From: Symsagittifera roscoffensis
Lineage: Eukaryota; Xenacoelomorpha; Acoela; Convolutidae
DNA: 64,000 bases
Reading direction: 5' to 3'
Assembly (NCBI RefSeq): GCF_963678635.1
Contig: NC_087070.1
Coordinates: 4,500,539 to 4,564,538, forward strand
This document shows, piece after piece, positions 23,979 to 34,132 of the stretch; positions within the stretch are counted from its first letter, which is position 1, and each line of letters opens with the position of its first letter. The position numbers and the translations under genes are program-made. The notes beneath the pieces were generated by a model, which was given only the letters and a program-made list of their open reading frames with translations, was not told the DNA's origin and ran no database searches.

Positions 23979-24178
23979 NNNNNNNNNNNNNNNNNNNNNN
24001 NNNNNNNNNNNNNNNNNNNNNNNNNNNNNNNNNNNNNNNNNNNNNNNNNNNNNNNNNNNNNNNNNNNNNNNNNNNNNNNNNNNNNNNNNNNNNNNNNNNN
24101 NNNNNNNNNNNNNNNNNNNNNNNNNNNNNNNNNNNNNNNNNNNNNNNNNNNNNNNNNNNNNNNNNNNNNNNNNNNNNN
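23979..24178. other. assembly gap
   Basis: A run of 200 N. The round length suggests an arbitrary scaffold gap, so the real missing length is unknown. Apparent frames across it are meaningless. Confidence 0.98.
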
Positions 24179-25019
24179 AACCTCCTGGTTGTTCGTTTCA
24201 TGAATGGCAGTGGTCGCATTTTTATTTGTAGCAGAAATTTTTTTTATGTTTGTTAGTCTCTTTTTAATCGGTTTCAATTACCTCTGTGCAATTAGTTAAT
24301 GCAATAAGACAAACTCAATGTGATCCCTCATGGTGATCCTTGCTGATAACACAACTCACCGAATTTTTTTTACTGGAACCTGATTATTGAATAACCTGTT
24401 TTAAATGAAATTTAATTAACTTTATGACTGAGAATTGTCATGACTTTTTTCAATAACTCTAGGTGTTCTAATTATCAACTTCGGTGAAACTTTTTGTTTG
24501 GCCTGTACTAAGTCTGCAGAAACTACACTCTGCGTTTGAATCAATTTATTGTTTTATCAAAAAGAAAACGGCTTCACTGTGCATCTAAATTGCTCAATAG
24601 AATAGAAACTCAGAGCAAAAATTTAAGTAGTGAATAGTTTTGTCGATTTGTCAATGATGTTCTGGCAAAACAATTTAAAAAATTTGTAAGCTCTGATCAA
24701 AATTCGTTGCTTCCAAAATCACATCTTTTTCAGTTAGAGAAACTCTGACATTCTTTGACAAATTGGTCAGACAATTTTTAGCGATTGAGGAATCAATTGG
24801 TTTTGTCCCCTAAGTTTCCATTTTTTCCGTAAGAACTGAATTGAGTTTTAATCAAAGAATGAAAAATTCGTCAGCATCAGTGTTTGCCGCTAAACCCTTT
24901 GTGACGAATTGTCGTCGAGTGCGAACTGTTGCTGGTTACAAATGTCATAAAGTTAACAATTTTTGCCTCACGAAAAATAAACTGATTTTCACTGCAATTT
25001 TTGATTGTATAAACTGTGA
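24179..25019. other. non-coding stretch
   Basis: An 81-codon frame at 24,841-25,086 is slightly less AT-rich than its surroundings but has no splice signals and overlaps the next element. Confidence 0.4.
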
Positions 25020-25029
25020 CAGGGGTCTA

Positions 25030-25428
25030 GGAAATAAGACGACCTTCAATTTAGACGACCATAATAAAACGGAATTTAGACGATAACTCATTGTGAATTT
25101 AGACGATTCAGAACTGGTTGACATTATTTATATTAAGAATGATCTTATCCAAAAACTGAACGACTGTATGACACAAAACTGATCAATTTTATTATCGTAA
25201 GTTAATTAAACAACATTAAATCGAAAAAGTAATAAACATATTCGAAATGCATAAATAATAGAAAAGTGACATTAATAATCTGATTTCCAGTTGGACAACT
25301 AGTATTTACTCAACCAAAAGTAATTTAAATCTGTAAAGAAGTTTCAGTCAATTTGCACGCAAGTTATTGTATGAGTTCCGATATTTTCTGGTCGTCTAAT
25401 TTGCTTGTCGTCTAATTTCTTAAACATT
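25030..25428 (+). mobile_element. foldback-like element, AATTTAGACGAC motif
   Basis: The left side carries AATAAGACGACC, AATTTAGACGACC, AATTTAGACGATA and AATTTAGACGATT (25,033-25,110). The right side carries the reverse complement twice (TGGTCGTCTAATTT, TTGTCGTCTAATTT, 25,389-25,419). The interior is AT-rich and non-coding. The ends and target-site duplication are not clear. Same plan as the elements at 9,235 and 19,040, with a third, unrelated motif. Confidence 0.65.
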
Positions 25429-26656
25429 ACTGTTAAAATGTATTTAATAAATTTCATATAACTAGCTTATTTGTAACTATGGGTCACTTTTGTCCCATGT
25501 ATAATCAAGAACGAAATAAATTACAATTTTTTCTTGTTTAAAATATCGGCAAACTTTCTGATGAAATTTGTATCTCAAATTTACATCTAATTATAACTTC
25601 GTTCCAGCTCGGTTTGTTGATTGTTTGATAATTTGATGGTCCAAAAACTGACAGTTCAATTCTTTGATACCAGCTTACACGCACTGGAGTTTTATGGATA
25701 AAAAGTGATTAACTTTGAAGCTTATTGTTCATGTCTATAAAATTGAAAAAAAAATCGATTTTATTCAATTAAAGTTGGATTATACTGCTATTATTTAAGA
25801 AAGCATTAAAGTCCACTGAAAATCAACTTAATTGTTTTTTTTGTCACTTTTTATAGATAAAGACAAATAAACTCCATCTTAATCGACTTTTTCGCATTAT
25901 TGAGATGCAAAGTTCAGCGCATATTAGGCGTTTCTACGTTTTAATCTAAAGTTGGTTATTTGTTGTCCAATTTGAATTTTTGAACCTTGCTCAGCAATTT
26001 TTTGAGTCAAACTGGTTGATTTTTTTCAGCTTAGTAGATACCTGGGATAATTTTTCCTCATGTGATTTTTAAAAATCGAAACTAGTGTTTGTGGATTTTA
26101 CTTGTCCACTTATCCAACCCAAAAATGTTTTTTATTTTGTTAAAAATGATAAATGAAAATAAATAAAATTGTTTTTCACGGTACTTTAATTAAGTCACTT
26201 TTTTGACCAATTTCTTCTTTTTCGTTTCAGTTAGTGCTAAAAACCTCCTTTCAATCTAAACAATTAGGCCTTTTCTTAAATAAAAGTCGAATGATGAAGA
26301 TATCGGAAAAATTAACGAAAAACGAATATAGAAGTGCGCTGCATAATTTTTAAAAATGTAATATTAGCCAATCATGATCAGTTTCAGTTTTAGTTTTCAT
26401 TTTGCTTCAATTTTGATTTTTGGGCCGCTTAACGCATAAGACCCGAAAACTCTCAGCAAATCAATTCTCTTTAAACTGTCCAAAACTGACTGACTTTACA
26501 GCTTTTTTCTTTTGAAATCATAAATAATGAATTAGCGCATTCGGTCTATCGCGCATCAGGGATTCCCCCGAAATCAATGACCTTTATTCAATGCTTTTAT
26601 TTGATGATATGAGAAGAATGCATCTGATAATTTAAAATTGCTGAAAATCTTCTTAC
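25429..26656. other. non-coding stretch
   Basis: AT-rich; nothing supported. Confidence 0.45.
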
Positions 26657-26723
26657 TGGAACCTCATAGTTGAAGTTTTCTTCCTTAGAAGAATATGTCG
26701 AACTGTACGAATATGAACAACTT
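26657..26723 (-). CDS. candidate 67-nt internal exon
   Basis: On the minus strand a pyrimidine-rich acceptor (TTCCTTTCTC...GCTTTAG) precedes 67 nt that end at GGTTCCA|GTAAGAAG. One frame is open throughout (phase 1 in, phase 0 out) and gives a Ser/Tyr-rich, then Glu-rich peptide (SYSSTYSSKEENFNYEVP). It lies downstream of the 27.3-kb exon on the same strand. Both splice sites are good, but 67 nt is short, so chance cannot be excluded. No domain recognised. Confidence 0.3.
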
Positions 26724-26869
26724 CTAAAGCATTTTTGAGAAAGGAAGTTTAAAAAAAAACGTTCGACTTGTGATTGTATTTGATAGCAATTTGTGAGAGA
26801 GAAAATGCGCCCAAAATGTTTACTAGTCTACTAATTATAATAATTTTTTTTCTAAATGAACAGTATGAT

Positions 26870-27217
26870 CAGGGGCGGATTTAAGGCGAAGGGTGGGGGG
26901 CGTCCGCCCCCCCCCCCCCCCAGGGATTCGACCCCCTGCCGACCCAAAGGGTCCCTCTTTTTGGGCGACCGACCCTAAAATGTTTCTAAAGGCGCCTTTG
27001 GAAATTTTTCAAAAATTGCCCAAAAACGGCTTTTTTTTTACTGTTTTTTCAAAAATTTGCAGGCGGCGCAGAAAATTTTGCCAAAAAAATAAGGGCAAAA
27101 CAGTGCTTTGGAAGAGCTCAAAAAATCAATTTGGTCGAAAAAAAAGGTCGTCAAAATTTTCGAAAATTTTTTGAAGATCCGCCCCCCCCCCTCGAGAAAA
27201 TCCTAGATCCGCCCCTG
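26870..27217 (+). mobile_element. hAT-like MITE with perfect 8-bp TSD
   Basis: A 348-bp element. Termini are CAGGGGCGGATTTA (left) and, in reverse complement, CAGGGGCGGATCTAGG (right). It is flanked by identical AGTATGAT at 26,862-26,869 and 27,218-27,225. CAGGGG-type ends plus an 8-bp duplication are the hallmark of the hAT superfamily. Internal poly-C tracts and the CAGGGATTCGACCCCCTG block are shared with other copies. It sits between two candidate minus-strand exons, so it may be intronic. No transposase frame. Confidence 0.9.
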
Positions 27218-27329
27218 AGTATGATATCATCCTCTTTCTTGAATAATTTAATAAATTAGCGAACAACCAAGAACACACGGGACTTACTTCGGCAAAATTT
27301 AACAGCTTCGGTATTTGAAAAAAAAGTTT

Positions 27330-27335
27330 TTTATT
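27330..27335 (-). promoter_or_regulatory. AATAAA polyadenylation signal (candidate)
   Basis: AATAAA on the minus strand begins 5 nt after the TAG that ends the 27.6-27.3-kb exon. The position is unusually close to the stop but compatible with a 3' end here. Confidence 0.35.
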
Positions 27336-27339
27336 CAGA

Positions 27340-27609
27340 CTATGAAATAACACAATCGGAGGCAAAGTATTCAGCTTGACCGTTTGAGAACCACACCCTG
27401 GCCACCTCTGCTACTGTCAGATCACGCTGTTTCTCAGCCTTTATATCTTCCTCATTATTTTTCTTCTGCGTCTTCTTCGATTTCGTTTTTCTTCCTTTTT
27501 CTGCTTGTTTCTTGGGTTGTTTCTTGGGTTGTTTCTTGGATCGTCCTTTGCTGCCGTTTCCTTCATGTTGCTTTTTTCTGCCAGCTTGCTTACTTTTCTT
27601 TTGATCAAC
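27340..27609 (-). CDS. candidate terminal exon, Lys-rich C-terminal tail
   Basis: On the minus strand the acceptor TTTTTTTAAG precedes 89 codons in phase 0 ending in TAG. The N-terminal two thirds is a highly basic, disordered tail with KKQP repeated (coded by an imperfect 12-bp repeat, TTGGGTTGTTTC on the plus strand). The last ~25 residues (DLTVAEVARVWFSNGQAEYF) look globular. It is less AT-rich than its flanks. It could continue in phase from the exon at 29,056-29,319. A basic tail suggests nucleic-acid binding or nucleolar targeting, but the family is unknown. Confidence 0.5.
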   Translation of the reverse strand, partial: VDQKKSKQAGRKKQHEGNGSKGRSKKQPKKQPKKQAEKGRKTKSKKTQKKNNEEDIKAEKQRDLTVAEVARVWFSNGQAEYFASDCVIS

Positions 27610-27799
27610 CTTAAAAAAATGCCCAGAAGTCATAATAATTATTGTCTAAATTTGGTAGCAATAGTTTTGATGAAGTGTAGTTTACTTGCGACGAAGTCAT
27701 TTTTTAACGACCAGTATTTTATATTTCTTCAAACTAAGTTGTGTCAAAAGTTCAAAAATTTTCGAACTAGTTTTGTTTTGAGATAATGATTCTGTTATT

Positions 27800-28010
27800 C
27801 TGCAAAAAAAGTTCGGGGAAAATTGACGCTTAATTTTTGCGAAAAACGTTTGTTAAGCTCGAGGCTTATTTTTTATTTTTGCAAAAAATGTTTAGCGAGC
27901 CGCGAGGCTTAATTTTTGTTTTTTAAAGAGAATGTTTTAGAAACATCACTGCTTATTTTTTTTGCGAAAAAATCTTTGCAACAATAGACCTCAATCGTAG
28001 AAAGACTACA
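27800..28010 (+). repeat. degenerate tandem repeat around GAGGCTTATTTTT
   Basis: Three to four units carry GCTTAATTTTTGCGAAAAA-like sequence followed by GTTT(G/A)(T/G)TAAGC or similar. Spacing is roughly 55-60 bp. Confidence 0.5.
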
Positions 28011-28310
28011 ACATACATGATTTTTTTGATGGTAGAACACTCTTTGAAAAATAAACTATTGCAAAAAAGCAACTTTTCAAATTATACATGTATTCATTGA
28101 GAGAAACTCATAAAATCTGACTACGCTGCTGGTTTTATTTTTAAATTTATTTAAATCTTTTAATTTTTTGATTGCATCGAACTGATAACAATCTGAGCTG
28201 TTAATGCCATTATGGCCCAGTTTGCTGAAGCAAGATTTTGAGTAGAACAAGGTTGATTGAGCAAGAGGTTCCTATGTATTATCATATCGCTTCATCCAGT
28301 TCGTGTTGTA

Positions 28311-28440
28311 GTGTTGTATCGTGTCCCAGATCCTAATGGGGTGTCCTTCCTATGGTGCGGGGTCCTCATATAAAGTAGTGTTGTATCGTGTCCCGGATCC
28401 TAAGGGGGTGTCCTCACTATGGAGTGGGTTCCTCACGAAA
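28311..28440 (+). repeat. tandem duplication, 67-bp unit
   Basis: GTGTTGTATCGTGTCCC starts at 28,311 and 28,378. The GATCCTAA, GGGGTGTCCT and TATGG(T/A)G blocks follow in both. The G+C content is notably higher than in the flanks. A partial reverse complement (TTAAGACACGATACAT) lies at 28,573, hinting at an inverted-terminus element of ~270 bp. Confidence 0.65.
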
Positions 28441-28599
28441 AGCAAAAACCTAGGAAAGGAGCCCTTATTTTTTTGGAGGACCTTCATCCTAGGAGTTTGT
28501 AACCGAACGAAATTTTCCACCCAAAAAGCAGAAGACCACCTACTTAGGATCTTGCTAAGCTTAGCTTAACAACTTAAGACACGATACATAATTCTTTGT

Positions 28600-28805
28600 A
28601 ACTCCAACTTTTGGGGTTTAATTGTTGGTCCTGGTTAATTATATGAATCATATTAATAGTCATATTTGTTTCGCGTAAATGAACTTTCGACCTAATTGAA
28701 ATTCCAGTTTTTGGGGTCCTAATTATTGGGCCTGGTTAATTATATGAATCATATCAATCAATATATTTGTCTCGGACAACTGAATTTTCGACCTAGTTGA
28801 AATTT
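28600..28805 (+). repeat. tandem duplication, ~100-bp unit
   Basis: CCTGGTTAATTATATGAATC starts at 28,630 and 28,731. TTTTGGGGT and TTTCGACCTA(A/G)TTGAAATT recur at the same offset. Confidence 0.75.
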
Positions 28806-29055
28806 GTTAGTGAAAGTGGAATTGACTTTCATGATAAATAAAAAAAATTCGCCGCCAATTTTGGCAGCGTAACTTTACTGTTGAAAGTAGTAAACTAGTT
28901 CTTGAATTCGAGCTATATTTTTGGTGAAAAGGCAGTAAAATGAAAAACAATTAACGGAATTTATACGTCTTTGAAGTAAAATTATCCTGATATTTCTAAC
29001 CGACAAAACTAATTTGTAGCTGTCTTTTCTCTGTTTTTTGTTATTTCTGATAAAC

Positions 29056-29319
29056 TTCATTACGACATTTTAAATAGTCGAGACCTTTTGGTGGCTCGTT
29101 TGGTATTGATAACTGTTCCTTGGACAAGTACATGAAAAACTCCAAAATTTTTGATTGCACGCTTTTTTGCACGATGCGGCCGGATTTATTGACTTTTACC
29201 AAGAGGGTCCCAATTACTGTTACAATTTGCCCGGGAACTATAACGATAGGTTTCTGGGACATTTGAGTGGAATCGTTTTCTTTCTTCTCATTAATTTGAG
29301 AAAACCAAAAGTCTATCAA
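29056..29319 (-). CDS. candidate coding exon, possible OB-fold-like segment
   Basis: On the minus strand an open segment of ~88 codons stands out by composition and by its alternating hydrophobic pattern (PIVIVPGQIVTVIGTLLVKV). This recalls the strand-turn-strand 'PG.YV.V.G' of OB-fold proteins such as RPA32, STN1 or RMI2; the resemblance is weak and seen by eye only. In this frame it ends at TAA (29,041). Alternatively a phase-0 GT after the Glu codon at 29,056 would join in frame to the basic exon at 27,609. The 5' limit is uncertain and no strong acceptor is seen. Confidence 0.45.
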
Positions 29320-29744
29320 TGAATTTTTTAGCTACTCAATGTTAGATAAACTTTGGCAGATACTTTTCGAAAACTCGCAGTCTCACGCTCTGTCACGCCC
29401 ACCCAAATTTATGTCCACGAATCATTGATCTCGGATGAATTTATTTTTCCTCTGCCAGAAACATAATAGGAGTTTTGAGGCCTATCAGTAATTTTTGAGC
29501 AGTCTCTTTTTATTTATTGACCTTGAGAGCGGTTTCAATGTTTGGATAGCCTTCAATTGAGCCGCTCAGTAAATCAAGGAATACACACAGACTTTCTCCT
29601 TTGCCTATTTACCATTTATTAACTGATTTGATTATTCAATTTTTTTCTGTCCCACTCATCTTTTACTTTTTTTTGTTCAGCTACTTCCTCACCTAATTTT
29701 TTTACTCTACCTATTTTTTAACTTCTACTTTTTTTCTACTTTTG
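29320..29744. other. non-coding stretch
   Basis: T-rich; no exon seen. It leads into the left arm of the large inverted repeat. Confidence 0.45.
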
Positions 29745-30184
29745 ATTCAACTTGTTCGCGTTTTTTTCAGTTATCGGATTACTTTCATTCTCCAATTTAA
29801 TTTATTTTATTTCATTTTACTGTACTTTTTTGTTTATTTTTTTTTTCACATCTTTACTTCACATGATTTAACTTAAATAATTTCATACTTACTAAATAAC
29901 TAACTGAGATAATTTTTACCTACATACTAACTTAAATAATTTTTACATGCATACAAACAAGCATACACACTTACTTGGATAAATACAGACTGACAAATCA
30001 ACTTGCATACTTTAATTTGCCTAATTTTACTTCTTCTACTCATTTCGCTTAACTTTTTCCATGAATCAACTTTAATCGACAACACCTTTTTGAATTTACT
30101 TTAATGTGCTCACTGCATTTTGCGTTCGTTCTTTACTTTACTCTGCCTGTCTTTATCTTACTTACCTTTGTTTGCTTTATAAAA

Positions 30185-30600
<416 letters not shown>

Positions 30601-30929
30601 TTTGCCCAAGTACTTCCTCACTTCCCCACCCATATAAAAATCGACACACACACTGTTTCAAAATTCTAAATACACAATCGGATTAATTGATTAGCTGGTG
30701 AATGTAATAATGTTTTTTTGTGACAAAAAGATAGTTCAATTCTCGTAAAGTACCTGAAACCAAAGTACGGTAGTAGTCATAGATAATTTAAATATTCCGA
30801 GATTAAGCCAATTTTATCTATAAATAGCCATTTCTATGTGTAGTGACACATTTATTTCATTAGACTAAAAGTTGAGCTGCGCGTTAATTGAAAAGAAGTA
30901 CGGAGGCACAGCTAGATCTACTAACCGGT

Positions 30930-32450
30930 TGCTGACTGTATGAATGGACGGATTGATGACTGGCTGCTTGGATCAAAACTTGATTGAATGAATGTATGGC
31001 TCAAGGTTTGAACAGTTGAATGAACGGCTAGATGAATAGATGGCTTGATAGCCGGATGGCCGGATCGATCAGACTGATGGATAGCATGTTGGTTATATAG
31101 ATCTTGGCTTCACACACGCATGGACAGTTGATGAATGAAGAATGAATTGATGGATATATGATTTTATGATGGATAGATGGCCCTATGATGCTTGAATGGT
31201 TTGATGAATGGATGGTTTGACACATGGAAAGTTTTTTCGCATGGAAGGTTGGCTAGATAAGAGAATGAATCGATGGTTGGTTGGATTGTTGGGTTGATGG
31301 AAGACTGATAGAAAAAGAATTAAAAGGATATTTGGACGGATAACTTGCCGGTTGGACAAGGGTCGGCTAAATGACGCTCAGCTAGATGGATGGATGAAAG
31401 CTTGAATGCTGGGCTGAATAGCTTGAAAAATGACTGAATGGATAGTTGGCATGAAGGATGGATGACGGGATGGATGGTTGGCGGGGTTGAACCATGGGTG
31501 GCTGAATGGCTAAAATAATATCTGGATGGATTCGTGACTGGATTTTTAGGTGTCTAAATGGATGGATAGCTTGATGGACGAAAAAAAGACTGATGGCTGG
31601 ACGTCTGGTTGGATAGCTAGATCGATGGACGTTTTGTTGAACGGATAGCTGGAAGTAACAGGTTTGATGGTTGGATGGCTGATTGAATGGTTGGACAATT
31701 GATTAGACAAAAAATTTTGGATGATTGATTGGATGGGTGGCTGGCTGGCTGGCTGGTTATTCAGATGGATAGAAAAATTGATGCCAGCTGGATGATTGAC
31801 TGATGAATGGCTTTGTGGATAAATGGATGATAAGATGTTTGGGTGGCTGAAAACATAGGCGATGAGTACATAGATTTCTGCTGTATGGATGGTTCGATGG
31901 ATCAATTGATGAAATAATGGCTCTTTGAATCCATGGATGTATGGCTGACTGGGTAGTTAAATGGATGGATATACCGATGCCGCATGGATGGATGACTGAT
32001 TGGATAGATAGCTTTGTGGATGGATGGGTGATAAGATAATTGGGTGAATGAAAGGCTGAACGATGAGTACATTGATTGCTGCTGTATGGTTGGTTGGATG
32101 GATCAATGGAAGGTTTAATGGCTCGTTGGGTGGAAGGATTTTTGGCTGACTGGGAGGTTAGATGGACGGTTATTTTGATGCCGCTTGGATGGAAGACTGA
32201 TTGGATATATAGTTTTGTGGATGGATCGTTGATAAAATTTTTGTGTGGCTAAAAGTATGGACGATGAGTGCATTTTTTGCTGCTGTATAAACGGTTGGAC
32301 GGAGCAATGGATGAATTAATGGCTCGTGGGGTGATGCAATGGTTAGTTGGCTGGTTGCATAGCTGCTTGATGGATAGATGACTAGTTGAATGGATGCTTG
32401 AAATGTTAAATAATTGGAAGTTTTTACGAACGGCGAATGGCTTGGTAGAC
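30930..32450 (+). repeat. degenerate GATG/GGAT tetranucleotide tract
   Basis: About 1.5 kb in which GATGGATGG, GGCTGGATGG and TGAATGG words dominate, with a loose higher-order similarity: the GCTGCTGTATGG...GGATCAAT(T/G)GA block recurs at ~31,875, 32,080 and 32,280 (spacing about 200 bp). An old, decayed minisatellite. Minus-strand frames rich in Ile, His, Pro and Ser here are repeat artefacts. Confidence 0.85.
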
Positions 32451-34130
32451 ATAAAGATAGACGGCCAGATAACTGGATCTACGACTGGATGCATAACCTT
32501 TGCACTACACTAACGTATGCTGCCTTGCTCTCTCTAGGCATTACTCTATACGATATAGCCACATATGCAAACAAATTCTCTGGCAATTTTGACTTTGAAA
32601 TTGATTTAAACGTCACAGGTATTTAGCATTTAATTGAAGCAAAAATCACTCCATAGCTTATAAACAAAAAACAGTTAGCACAAAAAGCTTTCAAACACTT
32701 GTCATACATTACGTGGTGATCATAAAATTCTTTTCAAAATTTTGAAAAACTGACGAATTTCTGATTGAAGTTAGTTTTTCAGTTTTTTTTTCAACTGATA
32801 CTTGGTAACATGTATTGTTGTTGTTCTGATTGGTTACAAACTGGTTTCGTTTTGAGGGCCACATCGTTAATCAAATACATTCAGTAAATTAATCAGTGAA
32901 ATTTAAAAACTTAATGTCAAAATGTCAAAAAAAGTGGTAATTTTAATTTTAAAAAGTAACCTGTTAAGCTTTAGATAAACTATACATTTTACCGCTGTTA
33001 TTTCAAATGAATCTCTAGAGTCTGAAAATAACTTATAAAAATAATTAATTAGGCTTTAAAAGATTTATTGGTTTCAAACTCAAACTCAATAGTTTCATTT
33101 GAGAGGTACTGAAGGGCAATTAAAAGTTTATTAGGGGTAAAATTAATGATAGGTTGTTTCGTAAAAGATTAGAATTGTTACCCTATGAAGTTAAGACGCG
33201 CACAGAGTTTTTAGAAGTGAAACAAAAAATTGAACCTAAATGTTGATTTTTTTTATGAAGAGTGTTGTTTTTTATTTAACAATCTTTTTACAGTGTTAAT
33301 TGAACAATTTAAAACAAACATAATCAATTCATAACTTCAACAACGTACCTACATGAACTGTTATTGTTTTTTGTTTGAAGCAAGATCAGCTGTTTGATTA
33401 TATTATTTTTCAGTTCAAGTGCTTTGCGATTCTAGTTTTGTTAGTTTCGAACGAACATAATAACTACGTGACTCAAGCCACCAACTCTGATCTTTTTGTA
33501 ATCAAGTAATAAGGACTGATGATAACTTTTTTCAGTTGCGAAACAGATCTAGAACCTTATGATGTCTTTGTTTTGTGGAACTTTTATGACTAAAGAAAAA
33601 AATTGCTGAAAATTTTTTAAAAAATTTGATGTAATTAAGCTTGCGTTTTTCATTGTGTTATCTGGCGACAAACTACTGGTAGCCTGCTCTAAGATAATTG
33701 AGTGATCAAATTGGAGTTTCACCTGAAAGCATTTGACAATTTTTTTGTGCAAATGGGTGTATTTTGGCCAGAGTAAATTGGTTTGAGTGTTTTTGTGTGC
33801 AGTCTTCCAACAAATTGAATTTTAGTAAGTGTCAAGATTCGTAATACAAATACACTTATGGGTGTGTTTTTTACTGAAGTAGCAGCAGAAGTAATTATGT
33901 AGGTTAATTTTTTATAAGTCAACGCATCCGAAAATTTAAAATTTTTGCAAAAACAAGAAAAAACGAACAAAAAAAATAATGTCTTTAAATGATCATAAGT
34001 TGTCCCATCTGCAAAAAACAATCAGAATTGATTCATCTCTGGCAAAATTAGGAAATTTAGCTTTAAAAAAACAAGCCTTACAAAAATAATCTTAAGGGTT
34101 CAGATGTGCGTTAATAAGCTATTTGATTTT
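32451..34130. other. non-coding interior of the inverted-repeat region
   Basis: AT-rich. Open frames at 33,549-34,021 (minus) have no splice context. Nothing recognised. Confidence 0.45.
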
Positions 34131-34132
34131 CC

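Noticed and set aside
23854-24277. Minus-strand frames of 108-121 codons
   Set aside because: They consist largely of the 200-N assembly gap.
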